64,000 nt of DNA from Saposhnikovia divaricata. Its lineage: Eukaryota; Streptophyta; Magnoliopsida; Apiales; Apiaceae. The translations under genes and the position numbers were made by a program. The stretch is taken from assembly GCA_036435485.1 (NCBI GenBank), contig CM071594.1, positions 199,170,216-199,234,215 of the forward strand, given 5' to 3'. Numbering within the stretch: position 1 is the first letter of the stretch; each line of letters opens with the position of its first letter. Positions 1 through 13,184 of the stretch are shown piece by piece. The notes beneath the pieces were generated by a model, which was not told the DNA's origin, searched no databases, and saw nothing but the letters and a program-made list of their open reading frames with translations.

Positions 1-404
1 CCTCGTCTTCAATTTGATGTATAATTGTATGAACAGAGAACCTGATGGAAATAGGAGAGGAAACTGGTCTCAAATTTCCTGCAGCTTGGATGGTATGAAA
101 GTTACGGATGTCATATATTGCTCCTTCTACCAGTACATTGGCTCCAATCAAATTCTAGTTTTCAAGTCTCACAAATGCATGTATGTGTTGATTCTATTAA
201 ATAAAATAGGTTATTGAACATAAAAGTGCAAAGCTTATTGAAAAATCTAATGAGTAAAGAAGAGAGGCTTACACCACTGTCAAGCAAAATCAAGTTGAAT
301 CCTTGAAGAACATTACCAACATGAGTCGGCCATAACATTGTGACACGAACTTTAATCCTCCAGTCCCTCCTGATTGTATCAAGAGATGATAGTTGATCGA
401 ACAT
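1..404 (-). CDS. RPA70-like single-strand DNA-binding protein, 5' part only (runs off window)
   Basis: This is the start of a second replication protein A large-subunit-like gene. Exon 1 is 273-404 (44 codons from the ATG at 404). It carries the N-terminal OB-fold signature seen in plant RPA1-like/DUF223 proteins: 'RRDWRIKVRVTMLWP' followed by 'GFNLILLDSG'. Exon 2 begins at 154 and leaves the window at base 1. It reads 'VLVEGAIYDIRNF' and 'PVSSPISIRFSVHT', matching the second exon of the gene at 1409-3833. Known role of the family: coating single-stranded DNA in replication and repair. Plant Helitrons often carry such genes beside Rep/helicase, and the same strand and spacing here fit that. 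Incomplete, so whether it is functional cannot be judged. Confidence 0.75.
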
Positions 405-1408
405 ATCTGAATGAAAATTAAAAGAAACAAAAGTAAAGCAAACAATTACATATAATATATAAGATGTACATAGATAAAAATAGAGAACACCTACAAATGG
501 AAGACTAACCTAAATGTAGTTCGTAAGTTCTGGTTCTTTTGCAATGTAGGACTGAAAGTGTCCTGTATATGCCATTTATATAGTTGTATATGTAGATAAC
601 AGTGTTAAGCAAATAAGTTAGAGATATTGATGTCTATGATTGATATGATTGATACTAATCAACAACTTTGTAACAATAATGGAGATTTGGTAGTTATGTA
701 GATAATAATTTAATTGGTAAAACGGCCTATAAATTAGAGATATTGATGTCTATGACAGCAATGGAGATTTGGTTGTTTATAGATATTTATGTCTATGATT
801 TATATAATTGATACTAATCAACAACTTTGTAACAGCAATGGAGATTCGGTTGTTGGGATACTGTGATTAATATATCTTAAACAGTATACATTCAAGATCA
901 TAGAAATCAATATCTATAACAAATTTCTTTATAACATAATTTACAAATGAATTACACGTTTTTAATATGTTGATTTATTTTCAAATTTTCAAATGAATTA
1001 ACTTATATTTAATTTACGAAAAAATATGTGAAAAAATGTAAGATTGATAAGATTGATTTAATTTAATTTTTTTAAAATATAAGTTTCCTTATTTTTATAA
1101 AAAATATGACATAAGATCAAAATCAATCTGAATATACAACATAAATATGGTTGGAGAATACCAAATTAATAAAAATGAATAATGCAAACACAAAATTAAC
1201 TGTATCAAATAAGAATAGAAATGTTGAACAGTACCAAAACCAACAATAAGAAATTGTCTTACACCATGGTAAAGTTATAAAACTTTTAAATCAACATGGG
1301 AACTTATTAACTCAGAAAATAAACTTGCATAATTAAATTAAATGAAAAGATCTTCGGTGAAGAGCGATTCCATGAGCGAATCCAAACATCCATAATGCAA
1401 TCCACCTC
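405..1408. other. AT-rich spacer between the two RPA-like genes, with an internal tandem duplication
   Basis: No coding signal. A segment containing 'attgatgtctatga', 'gatactaatcaacaac' and 'aatggagatt' occurs twice (about 624-690 and 744-856), an imperfect direct duplication. It should hold the promoter of the left RPA-like gene and the 3' end of the right one; no confident TATA box or poly(A) signal can be singled out. Confidence 0.5.
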
Positions 1409-3833
1409 TTACTTTTCCTGAAATTACAAAATTTTTTGTATAACTTAGAAATAAAAGATATGAGATGCAGTTCTTAAATATGTGATATATAATGACATTG
1501 TGTAAAATACGCAAGTGGGTAATTGAGTTTATTTGGTTTTTTTACCATTTTAATTTTTTTGTTTACTGAAGCGGCAGATCCAGGAGTCTTATTACTGTCT
1601 GCGTTTTCATCAAATGACTGCAATAAGAAATAAGCGCTTTAATTACAAAATTCAGTTTATAAAGAAAAAATAATTATTAACAAAAATGGAAAGATACTAA
1701 CTTCTGAAAGATCAATAGCTGGGAAATCAATCTGATTTGAAAATTGAGAAGTTGAAGAACTTGGCTTAGCAGATTCATATATATCATCAGCTGTAATGAG
1801 GAATTTAGCCTCCTCATTATTTCCTTTAATTACCTCAATAGTAGCAGAAATTTCTTTTCCAACCACAGTATGAAGCACTGCTGGTAAGACTTTTGAAAGT
1901 CTGTCATCCTATATGTTAAAATGTACAAATTGGTGAATTTATGTAGTGCTAAAATGTGTTGTCTTTTAAGACCTATGGATCCTCTAAAGAAATAAAAAAT
2001 TCATTTAAAAATGAAAAAATATACTTACTTTAGACTGTGATTGGTATAAGTTGGAAGCACTGCTGCTAGTAAGACGTTTGACAACACGATCCATCAAGAA
2101 AACACTGCAAGAAAATGATGCATCTACTGCAATGACACTGATCCGAAATCTGAAACATAACCAATTAGTAAATGCTGTCAGAAAATGGAGTATAAGAATT
2201 AACCCAAAAAAACAATAATCTAATCTTAATTGCATACCTTTTTTCTGCAACAGGCATGTTGCGAGTACACCTATCACATTTGAATCTGTTTCCAATGTCT
2301 ACAACTTCAAGATGACACTTACTGCATGAATTAAAGTACCAAGCAGTTTCTACTTCTAATTTAGAAACAGTAAAACAGCAGAACAACTTCTTCTGCAAAT
2401 AAAATCTATTGATTAGGAATGTATAATAATATGGATTACTACTTGGTGAAGGAATTAACAATGATGTAGAGGACTAATAGACAGAACCTCAAATTTCACA
2501 GCAATGTTGTCATTCAAATCTTTGAGCGAAATCTTCTCATAAGGTGAAACTGTTATCAGCGCACCACTGTTATCAACAACATGTTGACTGGATTTATATC
2601 CTTCTTCTTCCAAACTGAAAATACATTGTAGAAATGCATCAAATAAGCAAGTTATTGTATATGTGTATCAACCTGGATTAGAACAAATAGATAATTAAAT
2701 ACCGCTGTCTCATCTCAATAACAGTCTCATCATTGAGGTTGAAGTAAACTTTTGAAGATGGCAATGTACTTATTTGAACAGAATCTGTAAACATGTTTGG
2801 CGAATGTGATTAAACATTGCAAAAATTAAATATCCAAAACATAGTAAACAAACTTGGAATTTAAAATTGCAAATTTCAAAAATGAAAAATAATGGGACAT
2901 ACTTTTATATGTAGCCATCTTTGTACTTGACAGAATTGCAATAACAATTTTGTCCTCCTCGACTTTAAAATAGTCCCCATTCACCGAATTGGCAAGTTCT
3001 CCCCATACACCAACTCTGTGACGATTACTATGTATGTGCAAACATATAACAGTAAAAAATTAGACAGCCAAAGATAAAAATGTAATAATAATAACATGTA
3101 TGTAATTCCAAAAAATTAGACAATTCAGCAAAAGACATTAACCTTCCATCACATAGTCGGAATCTAATAATATCTTTATCTCCAAACTTGGTAGGAATTT
3201 TCCTTACTTGTTCAAATTCCTCAACAACTCCAATTATATCTAAAGTCAAAAAAAATAGGTAAGCAAGAGATAACATAATTAAAAAATTAGTTAAAAAAAC
3301 TATGGCCAACCTATTGCAAATTCTGGATTTTCATTAGGCTCCAAGTGGCTTGCTTCATTGAAGCAATCACCTAAATCCATGAACTCAAACTTGGGCCTTG
3401 GAATCATGAGATCATCCTCACATTTCTCAAAAGTTGTTGCAGCTGTAAATCTTAAGCTATAATCTGTTGAAACTAGCTTCAAATTTCCAACTGCATCCCT
3501 CACGATGAAAGTCTGAACGACATAAACATTTCCTTCAACAACATCAGTGCCAATGGATCTCCATACATCAGCATAAGTGAATCCATGAACATGGGTATTC
3601 TAAATGCATTAAAATCAAAAGTAAGAGATATGTATTCACAGTAGTTCAAAGGAGAAAAGAGAAACATAAAACATATGTTGTACATCATCATCCAAAAGAA
3701 TAATATTGAACCCTTTGACGGTGCCGCTTTCAGGTGACACAGTAGGCCACATTCTCGTAACTCTCGCTTTTATCTTCCAGTCAGTCCTAGACTTTTCAAT
3801 ACCACCAATACGATCAAAATAAAGGCCTTCCAT
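1409..3833 (-). CDS. RPA70-like single-strand DNA-binding protein (Helitron-associated type)
   Basis: Eleven exons on the minus strand join in frame with GT-AG borders: 3833-3684, 3599-3311, 3239-3143, 3015-2903, 2784-2703, 2614-2488, 2392-2238, 2149-2029, 1908-1702, 1617-1546 and 1417-1409. They total 1422 nt, 473 residues plus stop. Exon 1 has the first OB-fold ('RTDWKIKARVTRMWP', 'GFNIILLDDD'). The middle region has the second OB-fold ('IIRFRLCDG', 'VGVWGELAN'). Exon 7 has the C-terminal zinc-finger pattern 'CSKCH...FKCDRC' typical of RPA70 domain C. Known role: binding single-stranded DNA in replication and repair. It lacks the protein-interaction N-terminal domain of full RPA70, as Helitron and plant RPA-like copies usually do. 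No stop or frameshift was seen in the model. It lies about 1.75 kb downstream of, and parallel to, the Helitron Rep/helicase gene. Confidence 0.82.
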
Positions 3834-5584
3834 TGCTGCAAAAAACTTCTTCTTTAGTTTTGAAATGAAAATTATGTCAAAAAATAAAGATAATGACGAA
3901 GTTTTCATGCATTTGAATGATGTAAAATGTAAAATGGAAAATGCAAAACCTAATTTGTTAATCGTACGAAAAATAATATGTTGTGCATTAGAGAACTTAC
4001 AGAGTAATAAGGATGAAACTTCTGAAGAAAATGGCTTGAATATTGTAGGACTATACTATGACTTTCTTTACTATGTATTTATATAGACTTATTGTGATAT
4101 GTATTGTTACATGATTGATGCTTATCTGACTATCAAATCAATTGCTGATAACGCAAAAGATACCTCATTATTACAAATCCTAAAAGAATTGATAGTGATT
4201 TTAAATTAAAGTTATATATTTAACACCCATTAAAGATAGTGGGAGTAAATCTCGAAAATTGTGCATCTGTTAAAACTAACTATATATACATAGATGCATC
4301 CTTAAGTACATGTTGTGCAAATATGTTTGTCAAAATGTAATTGGAAATTGAAAATTATAATTAAGTTCAGCGTAAAATAACTCAAACTATTATTCAGTAA
4401 CTTTTAAACTATAGGTTATAAATTTTTTATTTTTTATACTGAAAGTTTTTTCATAATTTTTATAATTATAATAAGACATGTATCAATTTATTACGTTAAA
4501 TCAAAAATTAGAAGAATGGAATAACACTAATATTTTTAAATAAAGTTTAACATGATAACAAATTTATTATTTTGATTAGTTCTATTATTTATAATTTAAT
4601 TATTAATTTTAAATATATACATATATCAATTGCAAAAATATTTATAACCATTTATTTTGAATATAAATTCGTAGCTATGAGACAAAATTATAGGCTCAGT
4701 TGGTATGAAAATATCTAATTAGTGATTTTGTTTTTATTCATATCTCAATTGCAAAATATTAAAAACAAATTATTTTGAAGAATTTGAAAAATTATCAAAT
4801 ACAAAGTAGTAGGCTCAGTTGGTATGAAAATATCTAATTAGTGATTTTGTTTTTATTCATATCTCAATTGCAAAATATTTAAACCAAACTATTTTGTAGA
4901 ATTTGAAAAATTATTTTTACAAAATTACTTTTTAAAAATTGGATAATATAATATCTTTCAATTTACAGTAATTATTTAATTGCTAATAATTTAATTATTG
5001 ATTTTAAAATTATACGTATCTCTACTGCAAAAGATTACCAAACAATTACATTTTGAAATTTTTTAAACATTTTACATACAAAATAATAACCTCAGTTGGT
5101 ATAAATAAATATAAATCATTATGATTATAATATCAATTAGTGTTAATGTGTTTATGTAGTCTAAATTTAAGTATAATGTATAATAATATATAATTATCCA
5201 TTAATCCATTAATAAAAAAAACACTATAATAATAAAAAATTTTGGTACTAAGGTAGCATTATTGAAAAGTCGAGTAACTATATTAAATGGCAAGGTCGAA
5301 GATTCTAAAAACGTCTATAACAAAAAAAATAAAAATATGCTTTCGACTATCTAAATTTTGGTTGATAAATACTTTGTTGTATTTTATTAGATATGTTTAT
5401 AATGATTCTTTTTTTTATTTGGACTTGGAGAAGTGAAATATCGGTGCATTTCATTTTTATCTATAAATTTGGTATTTATTTCAATTCAGCACAAACTAAT
5501 AACATAGATAAAAGTGGTATCCCACAATTTTATAATTACATTAAATTACATGAAATGTACCAAAAAAAACCACTTTGCAAATTA
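3834..5584. other. AT-rich spacer between RPA-like and Rep/helicase genes
   Basis: No coding region is recognised. Its main feature is a degenerate tandem array at about 4560-5110 (separate entry). The 5' flank of the RPA-like gene lies at the left end and the 3' flank of Rep/helicase at the right end. Confidence 0.5.
4560..5110. repeat. Degenerate tandem array, period about 119 bp
   Basis: Two near-identical units start at 4692 and 4811 with 'aggctcagttggtatgaaaa' and continue through 'tctcaattgcaaaatat'. Weaker copies occur on both sides (about 4575-4690 with 'tatcaattgcaaaaatat', and about 4975-5100 ending 'acctcagttggtat'). The array sits between two genes of the putative Helitron. Confidence 0.7.
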
Positions 5585-8500
5585 TTACACAATACTTGGC
5601 AAATTATAAAAGACCTCCTCAAATACAACATTAGATGTAATATTAAAGCTACCACCATTTTCATCGTCAATCAGAATGTGAAGTCCTTCAGGAGAAGTAA
5701 CGCGGGAGATGGCCACATAAAGCTGTCCATGGCAGAATACAGATCGAGGTAGGTATAAGCCAACAGTATCCAACGATTGGCCTTGACTTTTGTTGATAGT
5801 CATGGCAAAACATAGTTGAATAGGAAACTGAGTTCTTTTAAATTCAAACGGCCATTTAGTATCACTTGGAACCATGTCAATTCGTGGAATAAGGTGCCTA
5901 GTGCCTACCTGAGATCCACACAAAATTTCACACTCAATGCTATTCTTCTTACATGCTGTAATAATCATACGTGTCCCGTTACATAATCCCATGATCTGGT
6001 TTAAATTTCTCATCAACATAGCAACTGTGCCGACTTTGATTTTCAATTCATGTCGAGGAAGACATGGCATATTAATTGAATTCAAATATTCAACTGGAAA
6101 AGCAGCATCAAAATCATTATCTTCACCACCATTATCATCGATGGAATCCTGACTAAGATAGGTATGAACAATACCTGGTAGTTTTTCAAGGATTTGGGAA
6201 TTAATATCATCAACCACAACATTGGTTGGTGTTAGAATTGCTCTTGATCTTAGATATTCATGAGACCGAAAATTTTTCAAGAAATCTGGATAGATTATGT
6301 CAATAAGAGTGTGAATGGGATCATTAGCAGAACTTTTGACAACATACTTATCTGGAACGACAAACTGAGTATCAATCATATCATTGCCATATTCAATACA
6401 TTCCACTTTGCCATCTCCGATATCAAGTTGCCATTTACTGAATTCGGATATAATCCTATTTTGTACATCTGAATTACCTGAATGTAAACGCATATTCTGT
6501 CAAAGAAGGAAAACTTTGCAGTAATCCCATAGCTTTGATTTATTCAACGATGCACCAACAATATCAGCTCTGTTACCCTTAGGTAAAACAGGTAAAATTT
6601 GCCGAAAATCTCCACCAAATACCACAGTAATGCCACCAAAAGGTTTCCGACCTCTTTCAGGATCAACAGCCGACATTATATCACGTAAACTTCGATCAAC
6701 AGCTTCAAAAGCATGACGATGTGTCATAGGAGCTTCATCCCAGATTATTAGGCTTGTTTGTTGCATTAATTCAGCCATATCTGTTCCATGCTTTATTCCT
6801 GCAGTTGAGTACTGGTCCAACTTAAGAGGAATATGAAATCTAGAATGAGCAGTACGACCTCCTGGTAGTAGTGTAGCTGCAATCCCAGATCCAGCAACAG
6901 GAAGTACAATTTTCCCCTCAGAACGTAAACGGTAACAAAGTGTTTTCCACAAAAATGTTTTCCCACAACCACCACTGCCATAAACAAAAAAAATGCCACC
7001 TTTACTCTGATGTACATTTCCAACGACAACATCATATACCCCTCTTTGTTCTGTATTAAGACTTTTATGAAGATTGTCATGCTGAGCTTTCATTTGGACT
7101 TTGTCATACCCAGTTTCTTCAACAATAAGACGGTTGACATTGTTACCAAAATATATATCTCCAGAAAATGGCAACATTGGAAAGTCCTTCAAGCTCTTGC
7201 CAACATCATTCAATAATTTTTCAATTTCTGAGAAAATATTGAAAGTAAGATTAGTAAAGCTTTCAAACCATATCAAATTAAAATTGTAGAAAAAAAACGT
7301 GTATGCATACTAATTGAGTCATTTCAACAAACCTGCCAAGGCATAATTTTTTATCTCGGAATCAGAAAGAGATATATGCATATTTCCAGTTAGTTTCTTC
7401 CGGTTGTAAACAATGTCATCCGACAAAATCTGCCAGTGTGAATCCCAAAGAGCAAATGGATCAGAAACAGAACAATAAACCAATATATTAACAAACATTG
7501 CACGCAGTTGTTGAGGCATATTGGTTTGTTCATTTTCAGACAATGCTTCATGCCACTGATTGTCATTGTGCAAGAGTCCAAGAGCTCCACATGCTTCTTT
7601 AAATGTCGGGTAAACAGTACCTTCCACAGTCCTTAGTTCCCTAAATGATAAAACTCCTTTTCTTCTTAACAAAAGCATACGCAAATATAATAAATCACCA
7701 CTTGTTGCATGAACTTCTGTTAACCTGCCAACTACATCACCTCTTTGCCTGACTTTCCATTTGCCTGCTTTGGGAACCCAAGTGAACTTGCCGGGAAACT
7801 CAGAGTATGTAAAATTGCGGGCTTGTGGTAATTCTTTATTAGCAATGAACCAAGCTTCCAATTTACTAATTTTTGACTTTACCTTTTCACAAATTGTTTG
7901 CAAATCAGCTGTACTTTGGAAGTTTATATATTTCTGATCAGGAAGATGTAGTGGTAATCGATCAACACTTGGCCAACGGTGGTGAATATCAAAACCAAAA
8001 ATCCTCCAAGAAGCTTCAGATGCACAAACATATCGTCCATCCAAAAAACTTTTAATTTCATCCAAACTTTTAGCTTTGCATTTGGAAATATCATTGGTAG
8101 AATTTGCGACTTTCTTCCTAATCAACATCGTAGCCGTATCATGTCCCTTTAGACAGTACTTGAAAAGGTACTTCAATGATCTTGAACTGTTACATATTTC
8201 TAAATTTATATGACACTGAAACCGGATAAGAAGATCTCGATTATATGGGACAACAAACTGATTATCAAGGAGGACCCCATTTTTTTTAACAAATCTGCCA
8301 GTTTTGCGTCTACGATATACAGGAAAGCCGCTATCATCGAAAAATGTATGACTATTGTATCTGAAAATATAAACAACAAATTGATTAACATATAATTATT
8401 TATTATACATATGTTGGATTTCCTAAATGATAGACTTGGATATGCGTACCTCTTGGGGAAATGTCTATGACATTTCCCTTTAACCATGCATGGAGAGTAT

Positions 8501-9492
8501 GTGCGATCCTTACCACATGGACCATGTACCATGTAATTCTGAACTGCATGATATCCTACTGGATCAGTTTTTTGGTCTGGAATTTCAGCTGAGACCAACC
8601 GATCAATTTTCATAATTGTATCTGGTCTATCGTCTGGATGTAACCATATTAACATATGTACATGTGGAAGACCACGCTTTTGAAACTCAATAACATGCAT
8701 CACTGTTACCAAATAATTCAGAAAAATGTTTTAATAGAAACAATCATTATGAACTTTCCATTTTACTATGATTTAAAATTCATATTTATTAAGAAATACC
8801 TCCAATACATCTGCCAAAATAATGCTTCTTCTTGATCAAGTCAATTAGCTGGTCAAGTTTTAGCTTAAACACTCTAGAGACTATATCGGGAGCATCAACA
8901 GCATCAACATTGGGCAACAACTCCAGCATGCTCTTAATTTCAGGCCACTTAGTATTACACGTCATAGTGAGAAATAGGGATGGATGTCCAATTGCACGAC
9001 ATATTGCCAAAGAGTCTTTGAAGTACTGTGACATGTAGCGTTGAGATCCAGTAAATGAAGCAGGAAGAATTACCGCCTTACCAACATGAGTAGGATCATT
9101 ATCTCCTTTCGGTAAAGCATCGCGCACAGAATGGTAAAGATCAGCTCGAATAGTAGTCTTGTGATTTGCAACCCAATCCAAGCGATACTGTTCAATAGCA
9201 TTAAAAGCATCGACCAAAAACTGTTGCCACAAACGGCCAGCCAAGTGTAAAGTCAGAGCTGCAATATCAAGTATAGATTGTTATGTATAAACTGGTAATT
9301 TATAAAAGATTGATGAAAGAATAAAATACTTTAATTGTGTTTAGTGCATTACCTTCAGAAGTGCGTATCATGACCTTATAACAATAATATTCTCTCATAG
9401 AAACTGTTTGACGTTCTTTTGAATCAGGATCCAAGTCTTCAACATCTTCAGATAATTCTTCACGTTTCTTAACATTCTTCAAAGGTGAAAGG

Positions 9493-10540
9493 TAGAGTGT
9501 GTAAACTTGTAACACTATAACTAACGTAACTCAAACTAAAGGAAAAGATACTTAACCAGAAGACAATCAAGAACAAGAGGTCACAAGAAATCAACACTAA
9601 ATGAAGACAAGGTAATTGATACAATTCAACATGTTAACTATGATCAATCCAAGAAGAAATCATTGAGAGAAGTTCAAGTCAAAGTTGTTCATGCCTCAGT
9701 GATTTGGAAAGCCAAGAATCAAGATCATAACTATCAGTATCAATAAGACCAATTGATTTCAAGTGAACAAGAAGGAAAGCAAATATTGGAAAGCCACATT
9801 TCTAATTGGATATGGTAATTTATTCAAGAAGCAAAAACCCTATCAAGACTAGTCACTTATGAACCAGACCATTGCATCAAGTGTCAGGACATTGATAGCA
9901 AGTTTATGTCAGTAATAAAGATCCATATTCAAGAGCTTGGTGAAGAATAAAGAAGACATGAAGATATCACAAGTTCAAGATGTGCATTGAAGTTTCAAGT
10001 TGAAGACCAGAATATTTTCTAAGTACTAAATATTCTAGATGGCCAAGTAGAAGTTTCTAAGTAGAAGTTCTACTTAGAACTTCGAGATGGCTAAGTAGAA
10101 ATTCTCAAGTAGAAGTTCTACTTAGAGTGCAGCTTCAACATGACACATGGCATCTTCTGATTGGCAGATTTCCAAGCTTTCAAGATAAGGCAAGATTTAT
10201 GTGGACATCATTGGGCCACGTACATCTTAGTCTTTGAAGACTACAGGACATAGATTACATGTAGTATAAATAGAAGTACTTGTGTAATGTTTTAGTGTGT
10301 GAGCAATTCTAGAGAAAAACACAAGAGAAAAAGAGAGAGTGCATTCACAGAGCTTAGTATCATTCACTTCTCTCTCAACTTCTGTTATACTTTGTAATGA
10401 ATGTTGTAGCAACCCTTTCAAGTTATATATAAAACATATATTCCTTGAATCTGTGTGTTCATTTATTGCATCGTATTTATTGCTTCTCATATTCGAAAAG
10501 TTGTATTCACCCCCCCTCTACAACACATTTGGACCTAACA
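9493..10540 (+). mobile_element. Solo LTR (probably copia type) inside Rep/helicase exon
   Basis: A 1048-bp insertion interrupts the Rep coding exon and is flanked by the 5-bp direct repeat AAAGG (9488-9492 and 10541-10545). The right end is '...GGACCTAACA', preceded by a C-tract ('tcaccccccctctacaac') of the kind seen in copia U5 regions. A plausible promoter TATA motif ('tataaata', about 10264) points to plus orientation. A hairpin-rich stretch with 'agtagaagttctactt' lies at about 10060-10130. The left end (TAGAGTGTG) is not a clean TG, so it may be mutated. No PBS, PPT or internal genes are present, hence solo LTR. Confidence 0.75.
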
Positions 10541-12284
10541 AAAGGTATGTGTAAGTGAAATCCTTCATTTCCAGATGGAAATAGTAAAGGATACTGAAAT
10601 TGCATGTAATGCGGATCTGTCTCATAAATTCTCTGCAAGACATCCTGTTTTGAGTTGACAACTGTATCTCTAAAACCAGCAGTATCTGTATTATCACTAA
10701 CAATAAATGCTGCAACCTCATTTGATGGAGTAATGTGATTAGGTCTGCCACTTGCAGAATTGGAAGAGATTAATACCAATTTAAACTCATCAAGATCACG
10801 ATTTTCAAAACGGTCTCTAGCCATTCGAAAAGCACGGACCAATTTATTATTTTTGTCTAACATGGCCAAAAGTGCTTCAACAATGTCAGGATCAACAGTG
10901 TCGGTATTACCTCCCAAAGCATTAATTCTGTTTTCAACCTCATTTTCCGTGTCATAAATATATAATTGACAAAATTTTGGAGAATCTCCATCCGTTGGAA
11001 CCAAGCTTCCTAACAAATGATAATTCACGCCAAGCATTTTGAAACAATATGGAACTCTGCCTTTGTTGATTCTATTATCTACCTTGCCACCGGAAGAAGT
11101 AAAAGAAAACATGCAATTGTACACCCTTATATGCTGTTTAAAATGTTTAGATTTCTCACCACCAGACAACAATGAAGCAAGTGGCTCTGGAGGCTGGGGT
11201 TCTTTGTCAAGTTCAACTTTACCATTTCTACAACATAAGGAGAATGTTGGATACTGTTTCTTTGCCGTTTTGTTGTTACGCTCCTCATTCCACATATGTG
11301 CATGACATTTTGTACACTCTTTATTAGGCGCGCCAAAATCCATGTATCCAGACCAAAGATTTAGTTGACCATTATTTCTTTGTTCATAAATATAATCCAT
11401 GGCATCATCATCTGCTCCAAAATGCTGATCATAATACTCTGTGTGATTTTAAAAAGTAAGATTAGTATGGTGGTGTTTTAGGATTACTAAAAAATTATCC
11501 GTATTACCTTCGGCATCACTGTCACTATCCAAGTCAGAATCTTCATCAGCTGCTTCGTTAAATTCTGAATACAAATTCTTTGACCCATTAGATGATTCAG
11601 CATAATTAGAATTCCTCCAATCAGTATTATCATGAACAGAAGATGAGTCTGTTAAACGATGAATTTCTGAAGAATTCATAAACATTCCATGTTGGAATAT
11701 TTTAGATCCAGAGGCATTTGATTGGTAATTATTCATTTTATTAACATCAGATGTAGGCAACTGAAAACTAATTGTAGAACGCGTAGTAGAATCATGTTTT
11801 CTTCGACCATTATAATCCACTGTTCAAAAAAGAAATTGTATTATCAATATGAATTAAAGTTAAAAAGTTCAAACAGAATAAATATTCCAACAGTATTGAT
11901 ATAGAACTAACTCTGTAAATTAAAATAATATATTGTGAAAGACGAAAGTACCTTCTGCACTAACTGAACGTGGAGTTCTGAACATCGTGTTTTCCTGAGA
12001 TCCTTTCCCATGGGTACTTTTATTTGCCTTAGAATAACCTATATCAATTGTTAGAAATTATATTATTATATCAATGTGATATCACATGTCAAGTTATAAG
12101 CAATACCTGTAGAATTTAAAGTATTCTGCTGAATCGTGTTCAAATTTAACGATCCCAAAGGAGTTTTACTTCCAACTACATAAAACAACATTACATCATA
12201 AACCTGAACAAATGTATTCAATTCTTTTATTTAACTATGCCCAAGAAAATGCTGAATTATCAGCAATTGTCAAGTAATATAAAC

Positions 12285-13184
12285 CTGGTGAATTCTTAGC
12301 AATACGATTAAGCGCGTTTGAAGTTAATGTGTATAGAGCTGATCTCCTTCCAACTGCAAAGAAAAATATTTAATCACCGACAAAATAAGGTAACATATAA
12401 TGCAATGGAAAATGGAAAATGTTTTACGCATTGAGGACGATGCAGGAATGGAAGTTTTATTCACATTGGGTCCGCGAATTCTTTGCTTCATAGCTGCATA
12501 AAGAAGAAAATTAATCTTTCTTACTTTGTTTCTATACAAAACAAACAGATCAACATAATCTCTATATTGTTGATTGAAGATCTTTAATTATAACCTGATG
12601 ATCCGACGGTGGCAGACATGGAATTTGAGTGTTTATTTGTTTGATGTACGTTTCCATCAACAACATTGGTAGCCTTAGTCCTTGCTGCATCTAGGATAAT
12701 ATTAAAAGAGTATAGAGAATATTAAACAGCAACATGTGTGGCATTAGATGGTTTCCAAGTTAAAAATGAATAAATCAAGAAGATTGCAACACAAATTCAG
12801 AAAAGGTAAAGTAGCAAAAACCTGTACAATTCTCAACATTAAGAATAACATGGTTTGAAGGTAATGATCCTAGAGGTATTCTACTTCCAACTGCAAAGAA
12901 GAAAACATAATCAGTAGTGAATAAAATGGAATTAAATGGAAAACGAAAAATGTTTACCCATTGAGGACAATGCAGGACTGGCAGATTTATTCACATTTGG
13001 TCCCCGATTTCTTTGCTTCGTAGCTGCATCACGAAACAATTCTGTTACTCTGTTTCTATACAAAACAAAAAAATCAACATTGATTTGAGTTTATAACCTG
13101 ATGATCCGATGGCAGACATCGAGGTTGAGTTTATATTTGTTTTATGTCCGCTTTCATTAACAACATTGGCGGATTTAGTTCTTG
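12285..13184 (-). repeat. Tandemly duplicated three-exon cassette in the Rep/helicase 5' region
   Basis: Exons of three types recur in the order C-A-B. Type C (13098-13184, 87 nt; 12595-12684, 90 nt) encodes 'AARTK..NVV' and ends 'GSSG'. Type A (12958-13023 and 12428-12493, 66 nt each) encodes 'KQRxRGPNVNK'. Type B (12822-12890 and 12285-12353, 69 nt each) encodes 'VGxR..L'. Extra relatives flank the cassette: type A at 13265-13309, type B at 12107-12175. Each exon is a multiple of three and has phase-1 borders on both sides, so each can be duplicated or skipped without changing frame. Cassette period is about 500 bp. Confidence 0.82.

Noticed and set aside
9493..10540. Possibility that the insertion in Rep is an intron of the Helitron gene
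   Set aside because: It has a 5-bp direct repeat on both sides and LTR-type ends, and lacks GT-AG borders on the gene strand.
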